DNA from: Pseudaminobacter soli (ex Li et al. 2025)
GTDB lineage: Bacteria; Pseudomonadota; Alphaproteobacteria; Rhizobiales; Rhizobiaceae
Direction of reading: 5' to 3'
Assembly (NCBI RefSeq): GCF_003012705.1
Contig: NZ_PXYL01000010.1
Location: forward strand, 62,001-126,000
Length of the DNA stretch: 64,000 bases
Translations under genes and position numbers: made by a program
Notes under the pieces: generated by a model
What the model was told of the DNA's origin: nothing
The model's input: only the letters and a program-made list of their open reading frames with translations
Database searches by the model: none
Part shown: in pieces, positions 29,153-37,968 of the stretch
Layout: each line of letters starts with the position of its first letter
Numbering within the stretch: the stretch's first letter is position 1

Positions 29153-30001
29153 ATGATAAGTTCAGCAGCTACAAATGGCGGTCATTTGTCCGTCAACGGA
29201 AGCTATAAGTCGATAAACTTGTCGCCTACCGTTGTGGATGGATTGACCGCGTCGAAAATAGCGACGGCTTCCAATGACACTGATGCTCCCGATGGTGTGG
29301 AACAGTCTGCTCGCTCGCTTGTAATCATCGACAATCGCGCTCTCGATCGAGAGTGCTTCGCGCGCAGCATCGCCCTCCATAAGGAGGAGATGGAAGTACT
29401 GGCGTTCGGGTCCATCGAAGAGTGGAGGCGAAAGGAGGCGGAGTATCCGCCTTTGGCGGCAATCCTGCTCAATGTTGGCGGGCGCAGGATCTCCGAGCCG
29501 GATGTGGCGCGCGAGATCGCCAAGCTGGCGTCAGAGTTCGCAACGACACCGGTGATCGTTCTGGCCGACACCGATGAGTTGTCCCAGATCCTAAAGGCGC
29601 TGGAATACGGTGCGCGGGGCTATATCCCGTCATCTGTCGGCATCGACGTGTGTGTCGAGGCGATCAGCCTGGCAATGGCCGGGGGCACCTTCGTCCCCGC
29701 CAGCAGCGTGCTGGCCGTAAGGCAGACGCTGGCATCCGGCGGCGAAAGCACGCCACCCATGGGCGGCATGTTCACGCTGCGCCAGGCGGAGGTGGTGGAG
29801 GCCCTGCGGCGCGGGAAAGCCAACAAGATCATCGCCTATGAGCTCAATTTGCGGGAGAGTACCGTGAAGGTGCACATCCGCAATATCATGAAGAAGCTCA
29901 AGGCGACGAACCGAACAGAGGTCGCCTACAAGATCAATGACCTCTTCCCGGGGGACTTTCCTTCACCCGTCGTCGGTAAGTCGGGCAGCTGGCTCAGATA
30001 G
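29153..30001 (+). CDS. NarL/LuxR-type regulator with degenerate receiver domain (EPS locus, left border)
   Basis: Transcription factor of 282 residues. The N-terminal region (about 50-180) has a receiver-like fold pattern: SLVIIDNRALDREC, AAILLNVGGRRIS, TPVIVLADTDE, ARGYIPSSVG. The phospho-acceptor aspartate after strand 3 is replaced (asparagine in LLNVGG) and the conserved lysine is missing, so control by phosphorylation is unlikely. The C-terminal GerE/LuxR helix-turn-helix runs from MFTLRQAEVVEALRRGKANK to STVKVHIRNIMKKL. ATG 29153 with GGGGTG six bases upstream is chosen over ATG 29117. No kinase gene is near. As the first gene of the EPS locus it probably controls polysaccharide synthesis. 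Confidence 0.85.
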   Translation: MISSAATNGGHLSVNGSYKSINLSPTVVDGLTASKIATASNDTDAPDGVEQSARSLVIIDNRALDRECFARSIALHKEEMEVLAFGSIEEWRRKEAEYPPLAAILLNVGGRRISEPDVAREIAKLASEFATTPVIVLADTDELSQILKALEYGARGYIPSSVGIDVCVEAISLAMAGGTFVPASSVLAVRQTLASGGESTPPMGGMFTLRQAEVVEALRRGKANKIIAYELNLRESTVKVHIRNIMKKLKATNRTEVAYKINDLFPGDFPSPVVGKSGSWLR

Positions 30002-30343
30002 GCCTGATCCGCCGTCTTGATGATCACCTTGCCTGCCAGAACTGGCAAGGAACCACAGTATTGTGCAAGGCGCGGGCCCGAAAACCATGCGCGGTTTCGG
30101 GCCCGTGTCAATTCGCGGGCGAGGGGGCGCAGCTCTGTCCCAGCCACCGTGAACCGGGCGGACCAAATTCCCTTCCATGACGCGCGCCTGCTCGACTCCA
30201 CCCTGCGCTGAAGCGATTTTGCCGCGGCAATCCCGTCGGGAGGGGTAGCGGGTACCGCTTTTGAGCTGCTTGGAAAGCACTCGCTGCCATGAGCAGATGA
30301 GCAAGCGATCGAGTTCTGACGCAGGGCGCGCCCAGGTTGGCAG
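30002..30343. other. Non-coding gap with two hairpins between regulator and polymerase genes
   Basis: The stem CCTTGCC/GGCAAGG (30027-30033, 30044-30050), with TGCCA/TGGCA as an alternative inner pairing, follows the regulator and may be its terminator. A second, perfect 11-bp stem CGGGCCCGAAA/TTTCGGGCCCG (30073-30083, 30095-30105) lies further on. No T-tract is clear after either. The rest should contain the promoter of the polymerase gene; no convincing hexamers seen. Confidence 0.5.
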
Positions 30344-31783
30344 ATGCAGTTTTCCATTATCGGACTGATCGTATGTTTTGCAGTCCTGACCGCCGGCTTC
30401 CTGGCCCGCGGTGCGCTGATCGTCAGCCTGATTGCTTCCTTGGCGTTCGGCGCGACGGCGGTGGTGGCGATCTCCTCACTGGGCGGTTCCTCGCCGCTGA
30501 TCTACACCTATTTCGCTATCCTGCTGATCGTCTCGGTCGCAGCGAGAAGACTGATCTGGCGCGAAATCGGCACGGTCTTTGGCCAGGTGAGGCCGCTTTG
30601 GGTGCTTTGCTGCCTGATGGTCTATGCGGTGGTCGGGTGCTGGCTTCTGCCACGTCTATTTGCCGGCCAAACAACTGTTTTCGTTCAATCGCAGTTGAGG
30701 CAGGGTGTCGTTGAATCGGCCTTGGAACCGGTTTCGGCCAACATATCGCAGACGGCCTATTTTGTCCTTGGCGGCCTGGTCACAATCGCGCTTTGTGTCC
30801 TGCTTCTGCATTCGGACCGCATGGACCAGATAAGACGCGGGTTCCTCTTTTTATGCGTGCTGCACGCGTCGATGGGGATGCTCGATCTGTTGGGCAAGAT
30901 CGCCGGAGCCGGCGATGTGTTGCAGCCGATCCGCACCGCCAGCTACGCGATGCTCACCAATGTCGGCCAATCGGGTTTCTTTCGAATTGCCGGAGCCTAT
31001 TCGGAAGCGTCGGCCTTCGCTGGCGCATCCCTGGGCTGCCTGGGTTTCGCATACACCTATTGGCGAAGGACGGATTGGGCGCCGGCCAAGTGGCTTACCC
31101 TTGTCTTGCTCGCGCTGATCCTCCTCTCCACCTCCAGCACCGCTTATGGCGGCTTGACGATACTTGTAGTTCCGGTTGCCATTTCGCTGCTGATTGCCGT
31201 GTTGAGCAACCGGGTGAAGAAAAGCGACTTGCAGATCGTCGCTGCCCTTGTGGTTGTGTTGTTGGTGGTTCTGGCGGTCACGCTCTACAACCATCGCTTC
31301 TTTGAACCTTTTGCGCGCCTTTTGGATTCGGTGGTCTTCGACAAGGCCGCCTCGAGTTCGGGGCAGGAGCGCACCTATTGGAACATGAAGAGCCTGCAGG
31401 CCTTAACTGATACGCAAGGGCTCGGCATAGGCTTCGGCAGTTCGCGCGCGTCCAGTTGGCCCATCGCCGTCTTGTCACAACTGGGGTTCCTTGGAACAGC
31501 GATGGTGGCAGCGTTGCTCTTCGTCGTGCTCCGCGGCTTGCACGGGGTGAGGGCTTGGGTTGACCCCGAGACGGATGCAGTCGTGTCGAGCGTTCAGGCC
31601 TGTGCGCTGGCTGGAATTGTTGGCGGGTCTCTGGCCAGCGGAACCGCCGACCCGGGTATGATCTTCTTCATCGCCCTTGCGGTCATATCGGCGACCAGGG
31701 CCCGCGCGCGCCGGAGCGCAAGGGCGATCGAAGGTGATTACCTTCCAGCGCCGCCGATGCCCGCCACGGCCCAAAGGACATAG
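30344..31783 (+). CDS. EPS polymerase, Wzy/ExoQ-like membrane protein
   Basis: Polytopic membrane protein of 479 residues with roughly ten to twelve hydrophobic segments. A long non-membrane loop contains SSGQERTYWNMKSLQALTD and then LGIGFGSSRASSWP (about 358-372), the pattern seen in Wzy/O-antigen-ligase-like polymerases including ExoQ. It would join lipid-linked repeat units into polymer on the periplasmic side of the inner membrane. It is first in a plus-strand run with the chain-length ATPase and the initiating transferase. Assignment as polymerase rather than ligase rests on context. Confidence 0.82.
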   Translation: MQFSIIGLIVCFAVLTAGFLARGALIVSLIASLAFGATAVVAISSLGGSSPLIYTYFAILLIVSVAARRLIWREIGTVFGQVRPLWVLCCLMVYAVVGCWLLPRLFAGQTTVFVQSQLRQGVVESALEPVSANISQTAYFVLGGLVTIALCVLLLHSDRMDQIRRGFLFLCVLHASMGMLDLLGKIAGAGDVLQPIRTASYAMLTNVGQSGFFRIAGAYSEASAFAGASLGCLGFAYTYWRRTDWAPAKWLTLVLLALILLSTSSTAYGGLTILVVPVAISLLIAVLSNRVKKSDLQIVAALVVVLLVVLAVTLYNHRFFEPFARLLDSVVFDKAASSSGQERTYWNMKSLQALTDTQGLGIGFGSSRASSWPIAVLSQLGFLGTAMVAALLFVVLRGLHGVRAWVDPETDAVVSSVQACALAGIVGGSLASGTADPGMIFFIALAVISATRARARRSARAIEGDYLPAPPMPATAQRT

Positions 31784-32076
31784 TTCTCTATCGAAAGGAT
31801 GTCCGGCCCCGGCCAGCTTCGATCAGGCCGAGGGACAGATCTTGGGCTGCAAGGGGCCATGGTCTTACCTCGGCTGACCAAGCGCCTGGATAAACATCCT
31901 ACCTCATTTGGCTGCGTTTACCTCGCGCTTCCCCGGACTAAGCTTACATGGGTGCCTTGCCGATGAGGTTGCACTGCGCATTCGCGCTTGAAAGTGCGGC
32001 TGCGACCGCCGCCGGCTGACACGGGCCCCACGGGAGGGACTGCGGCCGCCTCCGGTATTCGAATTTGGATCTGTCG

Positions 32077-33858
32077 ATGGACCGTCGTCTGCCCACCTCT
32101 TGGCAAAGCGCATTCGACCGAGGCGCGAAACCCGAGGGCGATTTCGTTGGCCTCGCTGATATTGCTTTGTTCCTTAGGCAATATCTCCGCACAATTCTGG
32201 GTTTCATCCTGTGCGCCCTGTTTCTTGGGTGGTTCTATATAGCCACAACCGATCCGGTCTACACGGCCCAGACGCAGTTGCTCATCGAACCGAAGATGCC
32301 GCAATTGCTTCAGCAGCAGGCCGAACTGAACCTCACGCTCGACACGGCTCAGATCGAGAGCCAGATCGCCGTCATGCAGTCCGAGAAGATCGCAACGATG
32401 GTGATCAACCAGTTGAAGCTGAAGGATGACCCGGTCTTCAACAGGTCGCAGAATCTTGGCCTCCTGGAGCGCGTGAAAAAGCTTGCCGAGCGATGGGGGC
32501 TGAGCCGCTTCCCACATGCGGATGACTTGAAGAGTCTGTCGGATTTCCAGCGCGATCGGATGACGATGGGGGCCTATACTGCGGGGCTTGATGTGCGCCG
32601 AGTCGGCGTGTCCTATGCGATTGCCATCTCCTTCCGTGCGCTCGATCCCGAGACTGCGGCAAATGTCGCCAATGCGACGGCCGATGCTTTCGTGCGCGAA
32701 CAGTTGGAAATGAAGTTCACCTCCGCTCGCGAGGGAGGCAACTGGCTCGAGCAGCGATTGAACGAATTGCGGACGCAGATGAACGCCGCCACAAAAATCG
32801 AACAGGAGTTCCGGGCCAAACACGACTATGGCGTCGGCGATGAGAGTTCCAATGGCTCAGGCGGCGAGGCCAGCACGAATGCTCCTACACTGGAGGAGCT
32901 CGAGGTGACCGCGAATACCTACCGCAAGATGTATGAGAGCTTTCTGCAGGCCTATACCAACTCGGTCAGCCAGCAGTCGTATCCGGTGGCGGATGCGCGC
33001 GTGATCACCAAGGCAACACGGCCGCTCGTGGCCAGCGACCCGCGGCGCAAGCTTGTCTATGCATTTGCGGGCTTGGGCGGCTTGATGTTGGGACTGGGAG
33101 TTGCCTTTTTGCGCCTTACGCTGGATCGAAGCATCCGTTCCCCCCAGCAACTACGCGAGGATTTTGGCCTGGAGTGCATAGGCGAGTTGCCGCCGATTCC
33201 GGCCAGAGGTGCCAAGCTCGACGCGATCACCACGCTGCCGGCGTCGAAATACAGCGTCGGTCTCAGGCGGGTCAAAACCGCCATCGATCTGCACGATCCC
33301 GGGCGCCCCCTGAAATGCATCGGGGTCGCGTCGTCCTTGCCCTCCGATGGGAAGAGCTCCTTCGCGAGCAATCTTGCAATGCTGCACTCCATGTGCGGCG
33401 ACCGTGTCCTCGTCATCGATACCGATATATTCCATTCGGTCTTGAGCCAGGGGCTGCTTGGCGCTGTCGATCCGGATCAGGCGGCAGGCTGGTCGATCTT
33501 TGACAACATTGCACAGAGCAGCAATGGAAGGGTTCACATTCTGTCCAGCTCGGTCGTCGACGCGAAAAACCTGCTCACGCCGCGGAACCTGCGCGCCGTT
33601 CTGCCCGAATTGCAGGGCTACGACATGATCATCGTCGATCTGCCGCCATTGACCGTCGGCGCCGACAGGCTTGCCATCGCCACCTGTCTTGACGGCGTTC
33701 TGCTGGTCTCGGAGTGGGGAGCGACGCCTTCCGATCTGTTCGGCGAACTGGTCCGGACGATGCATGCCAGCAAGACGCTGGTAATCGGCGCGGTTATGAC
33801 CAATGTGCGTTCCGCGCGGGCCAAGAACGGCTCCAGGCGACGCCAGACTGCTCGCTGA
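32077..33858 (+). CDS. Wzz/Wzc-like polysaccharide co-polymerase with BY-kinase-type ATPase domain
   Basis: Protein of 593 residues. A Wzz-type chain-length domain spans two membrane segments (FILCALFLGWFYIATT near 47 and LVYAFAGLGGLMLGLGVAF near 330) around a coiled-coil periplasmic part. The cytosolic ATPase has Walker A SLPSDGKSSFASNLA (about 420), A' VLVIDTDIF (about 445) and B MIIVDLPPL (about 518). Such proteins (Wzc, ExoP) control polymer length and export. The C-terminus ends in an arginine-rich stretch without the usual tyrosine cluster. Start is uncertain: TTG 32065 or ATG 32077, neither with a good ribosome site. Confidence 0.85.
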   Translation: MDRRLPTSWQSAFDRGAKPEGDFVGLADIALFLRQYLRTILGFILCALFLGWFYIATTDPVYTAQTQLLIEPKMPQLLQQQAELNLTLDTAQIESQIAVMQSEKIATMVINQLKLKDDPVFNRSQNLGLLERVKKLAERWGLSRFPHADDLKSLSDFQRDRMTMGAYTAGLDVRRVGVSYAIAISFRALDPETAANVANATADAFVREQLEMKFTSAREGGNWLEQRLNELRTQMNAATKIEQEFRAKHDYGVGDESSNGSGGEASTNAPTLEELEVTANTYRKMYESFLQAYTNSVSQQSYPVADARVITKATRPLVASDPRRKLVYAFAGLGGLMLGLGVAFLRLTLDRSIRSPQQLREDFGLECIGELPPIPARGAKLDAITTLPASKYSVGLRRVKTAIDLHDPGRPLKCIGVASSLPSDGKSSFASNLAMLHSMCGDRVLVIDTDIFHSVLSQGLLGAVDPDQAAGWSIFDNIAQSSNGRVHILSSSVVDAKNLLTPRNLRAVLPELQGYDMIIVDLPPLTVGADRLAIATCLDGVLLVSEWGATPSDLFGELVRTMHASKTLVIGAVMTNVRSARAKNGSRRRQTAR

Positions 33859-34118
33859 AGCACCCATCCGCAATCTGCTGATCGCGACGCCTCCGAGCGC
33901 CTTTCAGGTCAGCTGGCGATCAAAGCGAAATCCATCCTCCCGGAACCTCGACGACGCCACGCGTCGGCTACATCCTCCGTGTCGCATGCTGGGTGAGTGG
34001 CTAATACCTTTGGCTCAGAGGGTAGGTAGTGGCAGATTTCAATACAACCTTTGCGGCTGTTGCGCCCGCGCGGCCGACGCTGGAAGCTAGAGCCAGTTAG
34101 CGAGTGGATGTGACGCCC

Positions 34119-34946
34119 ATGTCAGTAAACGTTGTTGGCAAATCATCTCGCCGCCGCTCCTTCCTTCACGATCGCAGCCAGCGGTTGGGAAGGGGGCTCG
34201 GCTCGCAGCGGCAGGTCACGGACGCCGCGGGCACCGGCGGTGAGATGTCTAGTCAGCTGCCCGCTTCCGAGGCTGGGCTCGCCCCGAACCCGGATGCAGT
34301 CGCGCGGACGACTGCCGGATCACCGCCTGCGCCCATCGGGGGAAAGCTGAAGAGGGCGGCTGACATCGCAATCGCCCTCTGCGCCCTGGCAATCGCCTCG
34401 CCGATCATGGTTATCGTCGCGCTGATCTTGAAGCTGAGTGACGGGGGTGCGGCAATATTCTCTCACAGTCGCATCGGCTTCGGCGGCGCTTCTTTCAGGT
34501 GCTACAAGTTCCGAACGATGGTCGCCAATTCGGACGCAGTGCTGACCCAGCACCTTGCATCGAACCCCGAGGCTGCCAAGGAATGGAAGGAGCACAGGAA
34601 GCTCAAGAGTGACCCGCGCATCACTCCCTTTGGCATGTTGCTGCGTAAATCGAGCATCGACGAGCTGCCGCAACTGTTCAATGTTCTGAAGGGCGAGATG
34701 AGCTGTGTGGGCCCGCGTCCCATCGTGGCCGAAGAGCTTCCCCGCTATGGTCCGAATGCCGCCGACTATCTCTCCGCGAGGCCCGGCCTTACGGGGCTCT
34801 GGCAGGTGACCGGCCGAAGCCGAACCGACTATCCCAGCCGCGTTGCGCTCGACAGCAAATATGTGAACAACTGGTCGCTGTGGGCAGACGCCGTCATCCT
34901 GGTCCGCACGATCTTTGCCGTGATGCGGTTCGACGAAGCCTCGTGA
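34119..34946 (+). CDS. Undecaprenyl-phosphate sugar-1-phosphate transferase (ExoY-like)
   Basis: Initiating enzyme of polysaccharide synthesis (275 residues), bacterial sugar transferase family. It links the first sugar phosphate to undecaprenyl phosphate at the inner membrane. Visible family marks: KRAADIAIALC before a single hydrophobic helix, CYKFRTMV, the catalytic SSIDELPQLFNVLKGEMS followed by CVGPRPI, and ARPGLTGLWQVTGRS. The first ~70 residues are low-complexity and poorly conserved in appearance, so the true start is uncertain (GTG 34104 and ATG 34119 are options). Short ExoY-type architecture suggests galactose- or glucose-phosphate as substrate. The gene runs nearly into the converging small membrane protein gene. 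Confidence 0.9.
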   Translation: MSVNVVGKSSRRRSFLHDRSQRLGRGLGSQRQVTDAAGTGGEMSSQLPASEAGLAPNPDAVARTTAGSPPAPIGGKLKRAADIAIALCALAIASPIMVIVALILKLSDGGAAIFSHSRIGFGGASFRCYKFRTMVANSDAVLTQHLASNPEAAKEWKEHRKLKSDPRITPFGMLLRKSSIDELPQLFNVLKGEMSCVGPRPIVAEELPRYGPNAADYLSARPGLTGLWQVTGRSRTDYPSRVALDSKYVNNWSLWADAVILVRTIFAVMRFDEAS

Positions 34947-34951
34947 TCGAG

Positions 34952-35227
34952 TTATCTGCGGAGGCTACCGCGCCGACGCCACCGATCGCCGGCGATCAGC
35001 CCGGCCAGATAGGTACACTGCAGCACCAACAGCGGAAACAGGATCCTCGGCAGCATCGGTCCTTCAAGCAGGAACCCGGCTGCAACGGCCGTCGCGACAG
35101 AAGCGGCAAGAAGTGCCGGGACGCGGAATTTGAGCCCCAGCAGGAAGCCAACTGCGGCAACCGTAACAAGGCTCCATAGCACGCGTGTCATCTCCCCAGT
35201 GATTTGTCTTGTCGCGCCGTTCTGCAT
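34952..35227 (-). CDS. Small membrane protein, possibly ExoX-like EPS regulator
   Basis: Protein of about 91 residues with two to three hydrophobic segments (VLWSLVTVAAVGFLLGL, ALLAASVATAVAAGFLLEG, ILFPLLVLQCTYLAGLIAG) and a basic tail GDRWRRRGSLRR. Not firmly recognised. Short membrane proteins next to exoY-type genes in rhizobia include the post-translational repressor ExoX, which this resembles in size and position only. It converges with the sugar transferase gene, six bases apart. Starts at 35275, 35227 and 35191 are possible; 35227 has an AGGG nine bases upstream. Confidence 0.5.
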   Translation of the reverse strand: MQNGATRQITGEMTRVLWSLVTVAAVGFLLGLKFRVPALLAASVATAVAAGFLLEGPMLPRILFPLLVLQCTYLAGLIAGDRWRRRGSLRR

Positions 35228-35435
35228 CGAAACAGCCCTTGGTTGGAGTGAAATCTGGCTGGACTGCTTTTGCAAGCGTTACTCAATCGACTGTGAGAGA
35301 TTTTCTGGTCGCGTTGAGTTCGGACGCGTCGTGCGAGAAGAGCATGCTCTATGAACTGGCCAAGATCTGCCCAGAAACTGGCCAGGAAACTCGGCCGCCA
35401 AGATCGCTACGGAGATTGCGGTGCGGCCGCCCCGA

Positions 35436-36824
35436 TCACTGTGTCTGCGTTGACGTGGTTGTTGCTTCGGCTCTCCTCGCCGGCAGTTCTGAGCTGCTGT
35501 CGCTCAATATGGCGAGAGAGTCCTCTTCGATCGTCGAAAGCGGGATCTTGATCTTGAGCGTGTCGCTCGGCTGCAAAGCCGTGGTCTCGGTGGCCGCGAT
35601 TTCCGATGCCGTTCCGTCCTGCATCGGGCGAACGACCGTATAGATCGGCTGAGCCTCGTCGCCGCGCGATTGCGCGAGCAGGCGCGGTGTCGTCACCTCG
35701 GAATCGTGCAGCATCTGCACGGCGGTCTGGGCCTTGCGCGAGATCTCATTCATCTGCGCCTGCGTTTCGCGCAAGGTCTCCGAAACCTCCGTCGCATACT
35801 TGTTCTTCACCTCCAGTGCGGAGATATCGGCGCGGCTGATCTCCTGGCGGGCACGAAAGACCGCTGTTTCCGCGGCCAGCCGGTCGCTGCGGATCTGGGC
35901 CAGCGTCCGCTCCAGCGACATTTCGCGGGGCGCAGCCGTGAGGCCCTTGCTGACGAGTGAGGACACGCCGGTCAGTTCCTTCTCGACCAGCTCTATCTGC
36001 TTGTCATAGAGGGTGAGTTGCTCTTCCAGAGCCTGGAGTTCCTTGGCCAGAAAGTCCTTCAGATCGCCAAGGGCCTGTATCTGCGTCTTCATTCCGTCCT
36101 GGCGTGCCTTGAAGATCAGGCGCTCCTGTTCCATCGCCATGGTCGCAGCGCTGTCCTGAGTGCGCTTTGTCAGCTGCTCGGGAAAGGCGATCTCGTCGGC
36201 ACTGTTCAACTCGGCTTCGAGCCGCGCCTTGCGCGCCATGAGGTTGATGCCGGCGAGCGTCAGCAGGCTGAGGTCGCCCCTGCCGGAGATGACCTCGCGC
36301 GCCAATCTGCCTGTGCCGTCTTCCCTGGTCCTGAGGCCACCGGCTATGCTGAGAGCCTGAAGGACGGTCAGGCCAGGACGGTAGGGAAACTCGCCGGCGT
36401 TCTTGACGTCGCCGAAAACGTAGAACGGCCTGAACTGCACCACTTCGACCGCGACATTCGGCGGCCGGCCGAGCCCCATATGCGTCATGAGCATGTTGCC
36501 GATCGCCGTGCCGAGCGCGCCGGGCGTCGAGCCGGCCGCATCGATCTCGCCGACGAAAGGCAGCGACAGGGTGCCGTCGGCGCCGACCGTGAACTGGTCG
36601 TTCAGGGCGGTCCATTCGAAGATGGTGTCCTTCGATGCCCGCCATTCGTATATTTTCAGCCGCACCTTGTCCTGCGGACCCAGCAGGTATTCCGCGGCCA
36701 TGGCCCCGTGCAGCGCTGGCGCGCTGGCAACCAGCGACAGGGTCAGAGCGGCAAGTGTATTGCGGAATCGTCGGGCTTTTGCCGAATCCGACGCAGACAT
36801 GTTGGAGGGTTGCTGAGTGCTCAC
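35436..36824 (-). CDS. Polysaccharide export protein, ExoF/Wza-like
   Basis: Exported protein of 462 residues. A signal sequence (LAALTLSLVASAPALHGAMA) precedes the polysaccharide-export domain, which begins EYLLGPQDKVRLKIYEW, followed by an SLBB-like region (FYVFGDVKNAGEFPYRPG). The C-terminal half is mainly coiled coil (about 230-400). This layout matches rhizobial ExoF, thought to act with the Wzc/ExoP-type protein in a periplasm-spanning export channel. GTG 36824 follows AGGAG by seven bases, nine bases after the glycosyltransferase stop, so the two genes form an operon. Confidence 0.88.
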   Translation of the reverse strand: MSTQQPSNMSASDSAKARRFRNTLAALTLSLVASAPALHGAMAAEYLLGPQDKVRLKIYEWRASKDTIFEWTALNDQFTVGADGTLSLPFVGEIDAAGSTPGALGTAIGNMLMTHMGLGRPPNVAVEVVQFRPFYVFGDVKNAGEFPYRPGLTVLQALSIAGGLRTREDGTGRLAREVISGRGDLSLLTLAGINLMARKARLEAELNSADEIAFPEQLTKRTQDSAATMAMEQERLIFKARQDGMKTQIQALGDLKDFLAKELQALEEQLTLYDKQIELVEKELTGVSSLVSKGLTAAPREMSLERTLAQIRSDRLAAETAVFRARQEISRADISALEVKNKYATEVSETLRETQAQMNEISRKAQTAVQMLHDSEVTTPRLLAQSRGDEAQPIYTVVRPMQDGTASEIAATETTALQPSDTLKIKIPLSTIEEDSLAILSDSSSELPARRAEATTTSTQTQ

Positions 36825-36833
36825 GCGAAGCTC

Positions 36834-37706
36834 CTAGATTTCCAGAATGTACTCGGGCTGAATGCGCCCAATCACCAGATGGGACATGGCAAGAAGGTTG
36901 CCCCGCAGTCTGCCGCGGCGGTCTATGTAGGGCTCGGGCCGCATGCTGCGGACGATGTTGGCAGCGATGTTCCGTAGCATCAGGGGAAGCGCGAAACTCG
37001 CCGGAACCGATCCCTTCCTGATCAGGTAGACGGGGTTGACGACCTGCGAATAGCCGAAGCGGACGCCGCTGAGGCGTCCTGACTTGATGCCGAGATGAAT
37101 GCCGACGATCGAGGAAACCCCGACCACGCGGCCTACCTTCCTGAGCTGGCTGGTGAAGTCGATGTCCTCCTGCCAGCCATAGAGCACCAGGCGTTCGTCG
37201 AAGCGGAGCGTGCCGATGCTGGCCTCTCTGATCGACATGTTGCAGCCATAGGCGCCGACATGGTTGGCAATGCGGGTCACGGCACCCCGATCGGCCTTGG
37301 CCCTGTCGAGAGCGCCCATCGCATCCTCCCAGGTGACGCCGGCATTGCGGGCCCCGTCCAGGATCACGTGACCCATGACCACCACCCAGTCGTCATGGGT
37401 CGCGAACGAGGCTTCGACACGCTCGAGATAGTCGTCCGCAGGCACGAAGTCGTCGTCGAAGAAGGTGACGATGTCGAACTGCCCGGCCACATGTTCGAGC
37501 ACGTTGTTGCGTTGGGCGGTCAGCCCCTTTTTCCCGAATATCACGCGCACTGGAAACCGGGCGCTTTGGACAGAGCCGACATGGCTTGCGTCGGGGGCGG
37601 CGATGACGACCTGGTCCGGCAGCCGCGACTGACGCTCGAGATGGGCAAGCAAACGGGTGAGTTGCTCGCTACGGCCAAGCGTCGGTATCGCCACCACAAG
37701 TCTCAT
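36834..37706 (-). CDS. Glycosyltransferase family 2
   Basis: GT-A fold inverting glycosyltransferase of about 290 residues, probably adding a sugar to the lipid-linked EPS repeat on the cytosolic face. It starts with the typical LVVAIPTLGRSEQLTRLL and has the nucleotide-sugar/metal motif VTFFDDDFVPADDY near residue 92; the acceptor-side motif GWQEDIDFTSQLRK carries the usual ED. First gene of the unit with the ExoF-like gene. ATG 37706 fits the domain start; TTG 37730 and ATG 37718 are alternatives. Donor sugar unknown. Confidence 0.88.
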   Translation of the reverse strand: MRLVVAIPTLGRSEQLTRLLAHLERQSRLPDQVVIAAPDASHVGSVQSARFPVRVIFGKKGLTAQRNNVLEHVAGQFDIVTFFDDDFVPADDYLERVEASFATHDDWVVVMGHVILDGARNAGVTWEDAMGALDRAKADRGAVTRIANHVGAYGCNMSIREASIGTLRFDERLVLYGWQEDIDFTSQLRKVGRVVGVSSIVGIHLGIKSGRLSGVRFGYSQVVNPVYLIRKGSVPASFALPLMLRNIAANIVRSMRPEPYIDRRGRLRGNLLAMSHLVIGRIQPEYILEI

Positions 37707-37828
37707 GCGCAATCCCATGCAACGGTCCAATGCCGTTGCGCCGCCGCATCGGACAGACCGGTTCTGCTAAGCCTAGTCGCGGGGCCGGAGGATCACAGCC
37801 TGTACAAAAGGGTCGGATGTTTCCGCCA

Positions 37829-37846
37829 ATACTTCCAAGGAAGTAT
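37829..37846. promoter_or_regulatory. 18-bp palindrome in the divergent promoter of two glycosyltransferase units
   Basis: ATACTTCC-AA-GGAAGTAT has perfect 8-bp arms around AA. It lies midway between the minus-strand GT2/exoF-like unit (37706) and the plus-strand GT4 gene (37969), the right place for an operator acting on both. Confidence 0.55.
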
Positions 37847-37968
37847 GTCGTGGGTTCGATCGTGTGCTCGACGCCTTGAGGCGGGTCGGGCAGGCACCCG
37901 TTTGGTCAGCTTGTAGGGGATCAGCCGCAAATCGACATTGGCATGGACGAGGAATTCGAGAAACGCCT

